NCBI RefSeq assembly: GCF_000722545.1
Contig: NZ_JNVM01000059.1
Coordinates: 1-47,005, forward strand
Direction: 5' to 3'
Length of the DNA stretch: 47,005 nucleotides
Source of the DNA: Paenibacillus tyrphae
GTDB lineage: Bacteria; Bacillota; Bacilli; Paenibacillales; NBRC-103111
In this document: piece after piece, positions 28,301 through 36,268 of the stretch
How positions within the stretch are numbered: the first letter of the stretch is position 1
How the letters are laid out: each line of letters opens with the position of its first letter
Notes under the pieces: generated by a model
Databases searched by the model: none
What the model was told of the DNA's origin: nothing
The model's input: only the letters and a program-made list of their open reading frames with translations
Translations under genes and position numbers: made by a program

Positions 28301-29965
28301 GGGAACAAAAACGCCCCCTGCCTTCAAGATCCCAATAATGCTGGTAATTAGTTCAATCTTATCATCAGTTAGAATCCCCACGAAGGTTCCTTTTTCCAAA
28401 CCATTCGATAAGAGCTTGTTTGCAATCATATTTGATTTGGTATCCAACTCACCATAGCTTACTGTCGTATTTACATATTCTAAAGCTATTTTATTTTTAT
28501 TGCTGCTCATACTTTTTAACAAATGATATTGAATTGTATTAGAATCCGGAGGCATTATTAGTCCGTTAGTATCCATGAATTGATTATTAAAATTCGACAA
28601 CAGCGATTGATACTCTTTTTCCGATAAGAAACTAATGTTAGTTAATTCTTTTTCAGGATCGTTTGCCATCTCCTCAAGAATATTGAAAAAATGACAAGCA
28701 AGGTTCTCAATGGTCTGTTGATTCATTGTTTGCATGTTATACTGAATGATTAATTCGATTCGATTGTTAAAAAATAAAACTTGAAGGGACAGATCGAAAT
28801 TAGTCATTTCAAATATGTCAAAAGACTGAACCCGTAAAAGTTCCCCATTTTTTATAAAGTCCTCGTCGATAGGATAATTTTCTACAACCATAATAGAATC
28901 AAAAAGACCAGCTTCTTTAGGAAGGCTGCTGTATGAAATTATATCAGAAAGTGGAGTACCCTCATGCTCTACCCTACTACGTAAATCTGAGTTAATCTTC
29001 TTCAATAATTGATAAACTTTTTGATTAGCTTCGCTTTTTACCCTTAGTGGTAATGTATTAATCATCAACCCAACGATTTCTTCAATTCCTGTGATATCTG
29101 GAGTTCTTCCAGAGACAGCAGTTCCAAAAATGACATCATCTGAATCATTATATTTTTGCAGTAGTAGCCCCCAAGCTGTATAAACAAGTGTCGAAAAGGT
29201 AAGCTCATATGTTTGTCTTAACTTGTTCATCTTCTCAACTAAACTTGTATTAAATGTATAACTTAAATTGCTAATTTGCCTGCCTTCATTCTTTGGTTTA
29301 GCATAATCGACCGGCAGTGAGGATTTCATATCAAAATCTGATAAATAGGATTTCCAGTAATCGGCTTGATATTCTTTATTTTTACCATGTATCCATTTCA
29401 CAAAATCCTTAAACTTCCTCTTCTCAGACACTTGAATCTGCGTATTGTTATATAGTGCAAAATAATTTAGCATAAACTCCTTTAATAAAATGCCGTTACT
29501 CCAGCCATCGTAAATAATATGATGATTGCTTATGATCATTTCGTTTTCATTATCCGCTAGTTTTACCAACATGATTCTAAATGGTTCTGTGCTCAGATCA
29601 ATTTTTTTCGCTTTATCTCCTTTCTTGATACTCTCTAATTGAGTTAATTTCTCTGTGCTGTCTAATTGGCTTAGATCTTTGTGATCAATAGATATGCTCT
29701 TATGTTTCAAAATAATTTGAACAGGATGTGAAATCTTATTCCATCTAAACACAGTTCTGAGCATCTCGTTCTGTCCGATAACGATAGCCCATGCTTTCTC
29801 GAAAATATCCGTTTTGATTACTCCTACTAATCGTAAACTAAGCTGTTCGAAATATTGGTCGCTTTCGGGTTCATGTAAATAATGAAAGAGCATTCCCTCT
29901 TGGAGTGGTGTCAAATGTAATATATCTTCTACTTCATTTTTATTAATTTTTTCATTGGTATTCAT
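25394..29965 (-). CDS. NRPS-2: C-A-T-C
   Basis: A 1523-aa NRPS. C domain with HHIIYDGWS (about residue 148), of the type that follows an E domain and accepts a D-configured donor; A domain (470-985) with FFTSGSSGTPKA, KTGDVGK and NGKLDYKAL; T domain with LESGGHSLN (1027); C domain with HHIISDGVS (1085-1523). A4 reads HNPLLRDIF. My manual pocket code is N-P-R-H-L-A-L-L-A-K: the Asp that normally contacts the substrate amino group is Asn, and A5 reads SLYGQTETT with Gln for Pro. The A-T part is a close paralogue of the stand-alone A-T didomain at 3743-5533. It starts seven bases after the type II thioesterase gene, behind GGGGAGGAT. It probably accepts the acyl-D-Asn chain from NRPS-1 and adds an unassigned residue. 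Confidence 0.95.
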   Translation of the reverse strand: MNTNEKINKNEVEDILHLTPLQEGMLFHYLHEPESDQYFEQLSLRLVGVIKTDIFEKAWAIVIGQNEMLRTVFRWNKISHPVQIILKHKSISIDHKDLSQLDSTEKLTQLESIKKGDKAKKIDLSTEPFRIMLVKLADNENEMIISNHHIIYDGWSNGILLKEFMLNYFALYNNTQIQVSEKRKFKDFVKWIHGKNKEYQADYWKSYLSDFDMKSSLPVDYAKPKNEGRQISNLSYTFNTSLVEKMNKLRQTYELTFSTLVYTAWGLLLQKYNDSDDVIFGTAVSGRTPDITGIEEIVGLMINTLPLRVKSEANQKVYQLLKKINSDLRSRVEHEGTPLSDIISYSSLPKEAGLFDSIMVVENYPIDEDFIKNGELLRVQSFDIFEMTNFDLSLQVLFFNNRIELIIQYNMQTMNQQTIENLACHFFNILEEMANDPEKELTNISFLSEKEYQSLLSNFNNQFMDTNGLIMPPDSNTIQYHLLKSMSSNKNKIALEYVNTTVSYGELDTKSNMIANKLLSNGLEKGTFVGILTDDKIELITSIIGILKAGGVFVPLDTKYPIERLKTMISTTDTRYVLVDTEYEHVLVDDKTTNNTTIAKINIDELFTQRSASELQRPEITYHEDDALYVFFTSGSSGTPKAVIGRNGSLMHFIHWEIKNFSLDDTVRVSQFTSPCHNPLLRDIFVPLCAGGTICIPESKEKMLDSNYLIRWVEESNVNLIHCTPSLFKLLSSTLINSTMFPALKYILLAGERATPKDLAAWYEVIGERIQLVSLYGQTETTLAKMCYLIQPSDVKKVNIPIGKPINGAQVAILDKDMNFCAIGFKGEIYIRTPYRSLGYYNNTELNQRNFLVNPFSNDPHDIIYKTGDVGKILPDGNIEFLGRADRQIKIRGFRIELNEVENTLLLHRLVKEAAVVVKENTQSNNYLCAYIVFNTDLKSITQNNDINEIRTFISQKLPDYMIPQYFIPLDHLPMNLNGKLDYKALPEPEQQEYIAPVGEIEIKLAALWCEILGIERVSRSDKFLESGGHSLNIMSLIFKVQQQFSIELPLTEVFKNITIKELADFITNSQPVVSYDEIKPLQERDYYTLSPTQNGMFVSNQLHRNHTFYNIPYVAEIDGEVNIKRLEEAFKSLILRHESLRTSFHYVNGRPVQKIESKVEFHIEVVETVNIDVDKSIKEFVRPFDLTVAPLFRIKLILTHDKHYLLFDMHHIISDGVSMTIIVKDLISLYGGNKLPDLKVQYKDYVEWLHHVTGSNLEQEQYWLEVFRSPVPKLMLQTDYPRPSNVTYDGRVVKFVLNNELKDRLSNLAGQLGCTSFMIFLTAYILLLHKYTKQEDIVVGVPIAGRTNPETENIVGTFINLLALRNHFSPEDSILDLLLRVKDHSLQAFMYQNFPFEQLVNKLAMPSDLSRHPIFDTMFVMQNMEPLVMEFEEITFKTYEIERNTTKYDLSLLILEQNHNWILEFEYSTKLFKDKTIQRLGEHYLEILEQMEAPQAKISDIKLLEHEPLQVTNQFKTDTFAF

Positions 29966-29972
29966 AAGAAAT

Positions 29973-30686
29973 TTATCCTCCCCTGTATAGTGATCTATTT
30001 AAAATCTTTATTATGCTTTCAAAATGTTCATGAATGAAAAAATGTCCACCATCAAATTCAAAAAAATAACACTCTTGTTTGGTATATTTAGACCAATCAA
30101 GAATGTTATCAGCTGTTCTTTCATCTGTGTTTCCATATAAAATAGCAATCGGGCAATCTAGAATATCTTTTTTCTTTTCAAATAAGTAAGTTTCTAACAA
30201 ACGAAAATCATTCCTTAACGTTGGTAGATAATACTTTTCAAACACATTATCGTCAAGTATTTCCCTTGGTGTGTTTCCCAACTTGAAAATTTCTTCTTTG
30301 AATTCCTCATCAGGTAACAAATGTAACAGTCTCTCTCTACGTTTTTTTCCTGGCGGACCTTTTCCCGAAATATATACAATTTCAGGTTTGTAAAACCCTT
30401 GTGAAAGTAAATGATGAGTAAGTTCATAAACAATAGTCCCGCCCATACTATGACCAAAGAGTGCATAGTAATCCCCATAATGTACATTCTGTTTAATGTA
30501 ACTCTCAAGTTCAGTGATTATTTCGCTGAAGCTGGTATAATGGGGTTCATGATAGCGTAAGCCATGTCCAGAAAGCTCATAGGGAACCAGTTGTATCTCA
30601 TCATTTAGCTTATTCACCCACTTATTATAAATGAATGCCGATGCTCCAGCATACGGTAGACAAAACAGTTTGATTTTCTTTTTCAT
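29973..30686 (-). CDS. Type II thioesterase (NRPS editing)
   Basis: An alpha/beta hydrolase of the NRPS-associated external thioesterase family that removes wrongly loaded groups from carrier domains. KLFCLPYAGAS at the N terminus is the family opening; the nucleophile is in LFGHSMGG (Ser80), and the catalytic His is in GGHFFIHEH near the C terminus. The frame is open upstream to 30749, but that start lies inside the end of NRPS-1. The ATG at 30684-30686 has GAGGAG four bases before it and gives the standard 237-aa length. Placed between NRPS-1 and NRPS-2. It is the only thioesterase in the window; type II enzymes normally do not release the finished product, although it could be recruited here. 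Confidence 0.92.
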   Translation of the reverse strand: MKKKIKLFCLPYAGASAFIYNKWVNKLNDEIQLVPYELSGHGLRYHEPHYTSFSEIITELESYIKQNVHYGDYYALFGHSMGGTIVYELTHHLLSQGFYKPEIVYISGKGPPGKKRRERLLHLLPDEEFKEEIFKLGNTPREILDDNVFEKYYLPTLRNDFRLLETYLFEKKKDILDCPIAILYGNTDERTADNILDWSKYTKQECYFFEFDGGHFFIHEHFESIIKILNRSLYRGG

Positions 30687-30723
30687 TATTCTCCTCACGA
30701 TTATGTCAGATCTTTCTTGTCTA

Positions 30724-33700
30724 CTATGAAAGCAAAAAATCAAGTTCATCTTGACTTAACGATATAGTTTCGAAGTCAGCTGGCGTAACTTCCGAACCCT
30801 CTTTGTTACAGCAATGAGCAATAACTTGTCTCAATTGATGCATAAAGCTATTCATAAAGTCCTGTAGTTTCTCTTGATGAATACGTGTGGAAGAATAAGA
30901 AACGGTAATCCGCATATTCTGATGAACTTTGAGTATCATAATGTCAAAAAGAGATGTTGGATGATTATCAAGACTTTGTTCAGATCCAGACTCCATTTCA
31001 GAAATAGTAAAGTATGGTGATCCACTACCACTATCAAATTCACCCAAATAATTAAAACGGATTAATTTTTCGTTTCTTTTCATTATTCTTCCATTTAAAT
31101 AAGTAACTATACCATACCCGATTCCCTTTTTGGGAATCTTCCTTAATTGTTCTTTTATTGATTTTATCCCAGCAGAAATAGATGAATCTTCAATCATTAG
31201 GGTAATTGGATATAACGTAGTAAACCAACCAACAGTTCTTAAGATATCAATATCATCAAGAATCTGCTCCCGTCCATGGCCTTCCAGTTCTACTGTCACT
31301 TCGCTAACTTTGGTAAATTCATATAGTGATTTTGAGAGAGCTGCTACAAGTAAGTCCATGGTTTGGGTTGTATAAGCCATATTTGCTTTAGTAAGTAGCT
31401 GCTGAGTTTCTTCAGTGCTTAATTCAAAATGCATAGACTTCATATTATAATTATCAACTATTGCTGCTTCCACATCATTAACAAAATAATTTTGCACCAT
31501 TGGTTCTGTAACTTTTCTATGATCCCAATAGGCCAAGTCATCGTCAAATGAAGCAGTTTTAGAATAATGTTGCAAAGCTTCACTCCATGCTTTAAATGAA
31601 TCTGTCTTGGAAGGAAGTTTCAATGCCCCCATTGACCGGTCTAATTGCATTAGTAAATCTTTTAGATCATCTAAAATAATACGCCAAGAAACTGCATCAA
31701 CTACAAGATGATGAGCTGTTAATAAAAGCTTTTTTCTTTGATTCCCCAGGTTAAATAAGCCTGCTTTAAACAATAATGAGTTTTTGATATTCATTGTGGA
31801 TTTGCTTAGAAAGCCAATATCATTGATTCTCATTACTTGTTCCGCATCAGAATATGGACTTAAATCATATACTTCTATTTTAAAATCCATGTCATTATTA
31901 TTTGCATAGTATAACATATGGTTTTCAACTTCATATCGCAATCGTAAGGAATCATGATGAGCAATGATCTTAGCCAGTGCAGTATTGAGATTTTCGGTAG
32001 GAATATCATAATGTAGATCTAATAATACTGATTGATTCCAATGGTTGGGATTGGAAAACTGTTGCATAAAAAACCATTCTATTATTGGTGTAGGTATTAC
32101 TGAGCCTTGAGCTTGAGCTTGCCGTGCATGCTTCTCGTCTTTTGTTGAAATTACATAAGATAATTCTTTGAATATAGGATAATTCAAGATATCCTTAACT
32201 TTCAGCCTAAAATCATTATTGTTAAGCTTAGAAACAATTTGAATTGCTTTAATTGAGTCACCTCCCAAATGATAAAAGTTATCCTCTAGCGTTATTCCAT
32301 CGTTAGTAAATATTTCTTTCACAACTTGTAGGAGTATTTCCTCCACAACTTCATTACCATTTTGAACTCCACTACCGGAAACGCTTAAAGTTGGATCAGG
32401 TAATGCTTTCCGATCTACTTTTCCATTTACGGATAAAGGAATTTTATCAATCTGCTTAAAATAAACCGGAATCATGTAACTAGGCATTCTTTCAGTTAAT
32501 ACCGCTTTTATATTTAGAATTGAAACATCATCTTTCATCACCAAGTATGCCGAAAGATATTTCTCCCCACTCATACCCAATTGATCAATAACAACAGCAT
32601 CAATTACACCTTGAATTTGTAAAAGTTGATTTTCGATCTCATTCAATTCAATTCGATATCCTTTAATTTTAACCTGTGTGTCAGTTCTCCCGATATATTC
32701 CAAGTTATAATCATCCAAATATACAGCAAGATCACCTGTTTTATACATTTTATTACCTTTAATAAATGGATTATCTATAAAATGATTGCTAGTCAATTCC
32801 GGCTTATTTAAATAGCCTATAGCTACCCCATCTCCAGAAATATATATTTCCCCTTGAACCCCAACAGGCACAGGCATTAAGTTTTTATCCAAAACATAAA
32901 TTTGTACATTGTGAATAGGTTTGCCAATAGGAACAGATGCACGTACATCCTTCTTAGGATGAAACTTATAAATCATACAGCCTACTACAGTTTCTGTTGG
33001 ACCGTACTCGTTATAAATTTCAATATCGCCATGAAAGCTTTGATAAACTTCAAACGCTAAATTGGATTTTAAATCTTCCCCACCCACAATGAATCTCTTC
33101 ACTGAGGATTGGCTGTTGTCCATGTTTTTTATAAGAGAAAGATGAGCTGGTGTAAGTTTAATTACTGTTACTTCATTCTCCCGGAGTACTTGGTGAAGAA
33201 CAAATTCATCTTCATTCTCTTTATAAATCTTAATTTCGTTTCCAGTTATCAAGGGGGCGAAAATGGAAGTAACTGTTAAATCAAATGAGATTGATGAATA
33301 TAGTGCAAACACATCGTTAGTATTCTTTAGATAGATGTCTTTTGCCCACCAAATATAATTAACAAGACCCTGCTGGTGAATAATTGTTCCTTTAGGATTA
33401 CCCGTAGAACCCGACGTATAAATTATGTAAACGGGATCATTCCGGGATACATCTACAGCTAAGTTAGTATTATTACCAGAATAAATAAGTGGACTATTTA
33501 AATGAATGAACTCGCCATCAAATTGTAAACCTTCCATTAGATCAAAGTTAGTTAAAATAAATTTAGTATTACTATCCTTGATAATATAATTAATACGATG
33601 GACAGGATAATCCGGATCAATTGGAACATAAACTGCCCCTACTTTCAATACGGCCAGAATACTAAGAATCATTTCTAGAGAGTGTTCCACCATGATACCC

Positions 33701-35241
33701 ACAAAATCGTTACTCTTTAAGCCCCTATTAACTAGCATTCTTGCGAGTTGATTTGACCTCTTATTAAGTTCATCATAACTAAGTTTATCATCCTTGAAGC
33801 TTACTGCAATTGCATCGGGTGTCTTCTCAACTTGTGCTTCGATTAATTCCACTATCGTTTGATCCTTAGGATATTCAGTTACCGTATTATTATTTTTAAA
33901 CACCAATTTATCAATTTCATTGTCCGAAACTAATTGTATTTCATCTAAATAACTAGTTTGATGATTCAGTAAATTATTTATTAGATTCACAAGTTGCTGA
34001 AATAAGCGTTCAATTTCAACTTCTGTATAATCATCAATCTTGTAATCAAACTGAAGCTCTAATTCACCCGATGAAGACCAGTCTTTAACAACAATTTGTA
34101 AAGAGTAAGTTTGGTATCCATTATAAAACTCCTCATTTTCAATTACCAAGCCATCTAATTCCGTCACGAGTCTTGTATTATAATAATTCAAAACAATTTG
34201 AAACAAATTTCTCTTTCCCATTTCGTACAAATCAATATCACCAATAATAAAATTATAAGGATATTTTTGATGGAAAAGGTACTTTCTAATCTCAGAATTA
34301 ACTTCTTGAATGAAATCCAATAAACAGGATTTTTCGTCAATATTCATACGAAATGGCATAGTACTTGTGAACATTCCAGCTATTTTCTTCTGTTTATTGG
34401 TAGAACGGTTTAAAACAGGATTTCCAATAATAATATCATTTTGCTGCATTGATTTATGCAAATAAATCATGATGAAACAAACAAATAAAGTATTTAAAGA
34501 TATGTTATTCTTTTCAGCAAAGTCTCTGATCAAGTCAGTCTGGGATTTATGCAGCATAAAAGTCTTTCTTGCACCTTGGAGACTATCAGAACTTTTTTGC
34601 AAAAACATTTCAGGTAGATTACTAAAACGTTCTTTCCAAAAAGCTTTATCCTTTTCGAATCGAGGAGATTTTAAATACTCTTGTTCTTGTTGCAAATAAT
34701 CAATATAAGAGTATCCTGCATCAACTTCACCCTCTGTCCCTAATTTCAATTGCATGTAAGTTGAAGTTATCTGTTGGGTCATAAGTTGAATCGTCCAACC
34801 ATCGGAAGTGATATGATGTAATTTCACAAAGAATCCATTTTCATTTTCATTTATTTTTATTAGCATAAATTCGAATAATGCAGTCTTCAGCAATTTAAAT
34901 GCTTTTCGAAATTGTGACTGTAACCAAGAGTAAGCTGCCTCACTAGGATTTTCATAAGCAGTAAAATCATAAAACGGTATTTTGAAGGGAAGATATTCTT
35001 TTACGTACTGCCTTATCTCCCCATCACTTTCATACAACTCTAACCTAATACCTTCGTTTTGTCGGATGAATTTTTGAATAGCCTCTTGTAGAAGCTCGAA
35101 ATTAATCTCACCTTTTATCTTGACGAAACCACCTATATTATTAATTGAGGTATCCGGATAAACCTTTTCAACATACCATATTCTTTTTTGTGGCTCTGAT
35201 AGTGAATAATTAGCGTCCTTATAAAAGTCCATTACTCTCAT
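30724..35241 (-). CDS. NRPS-1: starter C-A(Asn)-T-E, lipoinitiation module
   Basis: A 1505-aa loading NRPS. The first C domain closely follows the surfactin SrfAA starter C domain as I remember it: SEPQKRIWYVEKVYPDTS at the start, HHITSDGWT (about 142), RFEKDKAFWKERF, then FHQKYPYNFIIGDI. Such domains attach a fatty acyl group to the first amino acid. A domain (460-945): pocket code D-L-T-K-I-G-E-V-G-K, essentially the Asn code. T domain HLGGDSIKA (992); E domain with HHLVVDAVSW (1178), EGHGRE, VGWFTTLYP and NYLGEFD. Predicted product on the T domain: N-fatty-acyl-D-Asn. The start ATG overlaps the end of a small upstream frame. The asparagine synthetase in the operon fits the pocket assignment. 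Confidence 0.95.
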   Translation of the reverse strand: MRVMDFYKDANYSLSEPQKRIWYVEKVYPDTSINNIGGFVKIKGEINFELLQEAIQKFIRQNEGIRLELYESDGEIRQYVKEYLPFKIPFYDFTAYENPSEAAYSWLQSQFRKAFKLLKTALFEFMLIKINENENGFFVKLHHITSDGWTIQLMTQQITSTYMQLKLGTEGEVDAGYSYIDYLQQEQEYLKSPRFEKDKAFWKERFSNLPEMFLQKSSDSLQGARKTFMLHKSQTDLIRDFAEKNNISLNTLFVCFIMIYLHKSMQQNDIIIGNPVLNRSTNKQKKIAGMFTSTMPFRMNIDEKSCLLDFIQEVNSEIRKYLFHQKYPYNFIIGDIDLYEMGKRNLFQIVLNYYNTRLVTELDGLVIENEEFYNGYQTYSLQIVVKDWSSSGELELQFDYKIDDYTEVEIERLFQQLVNLINNLLNHQTSYLDEIQLVSDNEIDKLVFKNNNTVTEYPKDQTIVELIEAQVEKTPDAIAVSFKDDKLSYDELNKRSNQLARMLVNRGLKSNDFVGIMVEHSLEMILSILAVLKVGAVYVPIDPDYPVHRINYIIKDSNTKFILTNFDLMEGLQFDGEFIHLNSPLIYSGNNTNLAVDVSRNDPVYIIYTSGSTGNPKGTIIHQQGLVNYIWWAKDIYLKNTNDVFALYSSISFDLTVTSIFAPLITGNEIKIYKENEDEFVLHQVLRENEVTVIKLTPAHLSLIKNMDNSQSSVKRFIVGGEDLKSNLAFEVYQSFHGDIEIYNEYGPTETVVGCMIYKFHPKKDVRASVPIGKPIHNVQIYVLDKNLMPVPVGVQGEIYISGDGVAIGYLNKPELTSNHFIDNPFIKGNKMYKTGDLAVYLDDYNLEYIGRTDTQVKIKGYRIELNEIENQLLQIQGVIDAVVIDQLGMSGEKYLSAYLVMKDDVSILNIKAVLTERMPSYMIPVYFKQIDKIPLSVNGKVDRKALPDPTLSVSGSGVQNGNEVVEEILLQVVKEIFTNDGITLEDNFYHLGGDSIKAIQIVSKLNNNDFRLKVKDILNYPIFKELSYVISTKDEKHARQAQAQGSVIPTPIIEWFFMQQFSNPNHWNQSVLLDLHYDIPTENLNTALAKIIAHHDSLRLRYEVENHMLYYANNNDMDFKIEVYDLSPYSDAEQVMRINDIGFLSKSTMNIKNSLLFKAGLFNLGNQRKKLLLTAHHLVVDAVSWRIILDDLKDLLMQLDRSMGALKLPSKTDSFKAWSEALQHYSKTASFDDDLAYWDHRKVTEPMVQNYFVNDVEAAIVDNYNMKSMHFELSTEETQQLLTKANMAYTTQTMDLLVAALSKSLYEFTKVSEVTVELEGHGREQILDDIDILRTVGWFTTLYPITLMIEDSSISAGIKSIKEQLRKIPKKGIGYGIVTYLNGRIMKRNEKLIRFNYLGEFDSGSGSPYFTISEMESGSEQSLDNHPTSLFDIMILKVHQNMRITVSYSSTRIHQEKLQDFMNSFMHQLRQVIAHCCNKEGSEVTPADFETISLSQDELDFLLS

Positions 35242-35423
35242 ACCTTCCGTATTATTGTATATTCAAAGAATTGTTCATAAACAAAAATCCACATCATTCT
35301 ACAGTGGGTAGAAGATATGGATACCATAGTTAAATTATTGGTTTTTTTGCATTGCTCTTCAAAAAGACATAGCTTCGCCATGTCATCCAGACATCGTCTG
35401 CATTCTTTACAATTAATTTCCAT
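35238..35423 (-). CDS. Possible small Cys-rich protein, 61 aa
   Basis: An ATG after GAGGGG opens a 61-codon frame whose N terminus is Cys-rich (NCKECRRCLDD, then C19 and C25), a CxxCxxC pattern that could bind a metal. It ends in a TGA overlapping the NRPS-1 start region (GTATGAGAG), which would couple translation. Against it, the DNA is densely packed with hairpins, including a terminator-like one, so the frame may be incidental in a leader RNA. I know no family for it. Unlike the surrounding genes, its C-terminal half has no clear protein-like character. Confidence 0.35.
   Translation of the reverse strand: MEINCKECRRCLDDMAKLCLFEEQCKKTNNLTMVSISSTHCRMMWIFVYEQFFEYTIIRKV
35297..35400 (-). promoter_or_regulatory. 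Structured leader RNA, candidate LoaP target
   Basis: On the minus strand four perfect or near-perfect hairpins follow one another within about 105 bases: CAGAC-GAT-GTCTG (35388-35400), GACATGGC-GAA-GCTATGTC followed by TTTTT (35361-35384), TATGG-TAT-CCATA (35316-35328) and TTCTAC-CCACT-GTAGAA (35297-35313). It lies between loaP and the first NRPS gene. LoaP proteins are known to bind a hairpin in the leader of their target operon and suppress downstream terminators, so this is the expected place for such an element. It could equally be a simple attenuator. It overlaps a possible small coding frame. Confidence 0.55.
35361..35384 (-). terminator. Terminator-like hairpin in the NRPS leader
   Basis: GACATGGC pairs with GCTATGTC around a GAA loop (one G-T pair), and TTTTT follows. 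It is an eight-base-pair stem with a short T run, placed about 120 bases before the NRPS-1 start and downstream of loaP. It would be a natural first stop for the antiterminator to override. Confidence 0.5.
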
Positions 35424-35497
35424 TACCCCTCGATTTAATTAACGTGCCGAAACATCGATTAATAAATTCTCGGTTCTTTTTATAATTTCAAGAAGAC

Positions 35498-36094
35498 TTA
35501 TTTCTCCGAATCTTCTTCCAATCGACAGAAAGAGGGGACAAAACCAACATCAAACGTCTTCTTTATTTCCATAAATTCAAATACAATTCTCACTCGATTT
35601 TTATGTTTATCTACCTTTTTAATATTATCCTCAAGTCCTTTTAATGGGCCTGAATTTACTACATACATATTATTATTCAAAAAACTTATTTGAGAATACT
35701 CAATGATCCCTTCCTCGTTAACAATATTGAGTAGTTTATTCATTTCTTTGTCATCAATTCTTTTAAAATAATCTGTCTCATCATTAATAGCAATTTGCTC
35801 ACTGTTAGAAGAGAGGGATGCAAATTTATCTTTAGGGTTTAAATAGTCTAATAATCTGATAATATTTTGTATTTCCTTGATCTTGTAGTAGATTTCAAAA
35901 TTCATTAACGTCTCAACAAATACATACCCAGGGAATAAAAGCTTGACTTTATCATAATAAACCCCTCCTTTTTTCTCAGGGACTTTCCTTTTTGGTATAA
36001 TGCACATGATACTCTTGCTATTGAATCGTTTATTTATTTCGGTCTTTACTATTTCTTCCTTTCCGGTTTGTACAAATAATGCGTACCAATTCAC
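35498..36094 (-). CDS. loaP: LoaP-type NusG paralogue, operon antiterminator
   Basis: A specialised NusG-like protein. The N-terminal NGN domain begins NWYALFVQTGKEE and continues with LLFPGYVFVET; the C-terminal KOW domain reads MYVVNSGPLKGLEDNIKKVD. The length of about 198 aa matches LoaP, which in Bacillus velezensis lets RNA polymerase read through terminators in long polyketide operons. The frame opens at ATG 36101-36103, but that ATG abuts the GAGG site. The GTG at 36092-36094, nine bases after GAGG, gives the usual short N terminus before WYALF, so I prefer it. It is the first gene of the minus-strand operon, behind a good promoter and followed by a structured leader. It very likely controls the roughly 35 kb of biosynthetic genes downstream. 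Confidence 0.9.
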   Translation of the reverse strand: MNWYALFVQTGKEEIVKTEINKRFNSKSIMCIIPKRKVPEKKGGVYYDKVKLLFPGYVFVETLMNFEIYYKIKEIQNIIRLLDYLNPKDKFASLSSNSEQIAINDETDYFKRIDDKEMNKLLNIVNEEGIIEYSQISFLNNNMYVVNSGPLKGLEDNIKKVDKHKNRVRIVFEFMEIKKTFDVGFVPSFCRLEEDSEK

Positions 36095-36150
36095 AAATAT
36101 CATCCTCGTATACTAAGTCCTAAGCCCGCAGTACTATACATGAAACGGCA

Positions 36151-36178
36151 AGTGTAATATATGATTTACTAATGTCAA
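36151..36178 (-). promoter_or_regulatory. Predicted sigma-A promoter for loaP and the operon
   Basis: Minus strand: consensus TTGACA (-35, 36173-36178), 16-base spacer, TACACT (-10, 36151-36156), about 50 bases before the loaP start. The -35 is perfect, the -10 moderate. Confidence 0.55.
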
Positions 36179-36268
36179 TTTTATCTCTACTACCATCAAC
36201 AAGCAATAAATTCTGTAAATCTAGATAATATATGCAAGATCGGCACTTTTTAATGTTAGATTGTAACC

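Noticed and set aside
14870..29000. Several 60-118-codon plus-strand frames inside the NRPS genes
   Set aside because: All lie antisense to continuous NRPS coding sequence with clear domain motifs and lack ribosome binding sites.
14220..35241. Naming the product as a known lipopeptide
   Set aside because: Predicted order acyl-D-Asn, unknown, Ser, oxidised Gly, A-less position, unknown does not match a compound I can identify with confidence.
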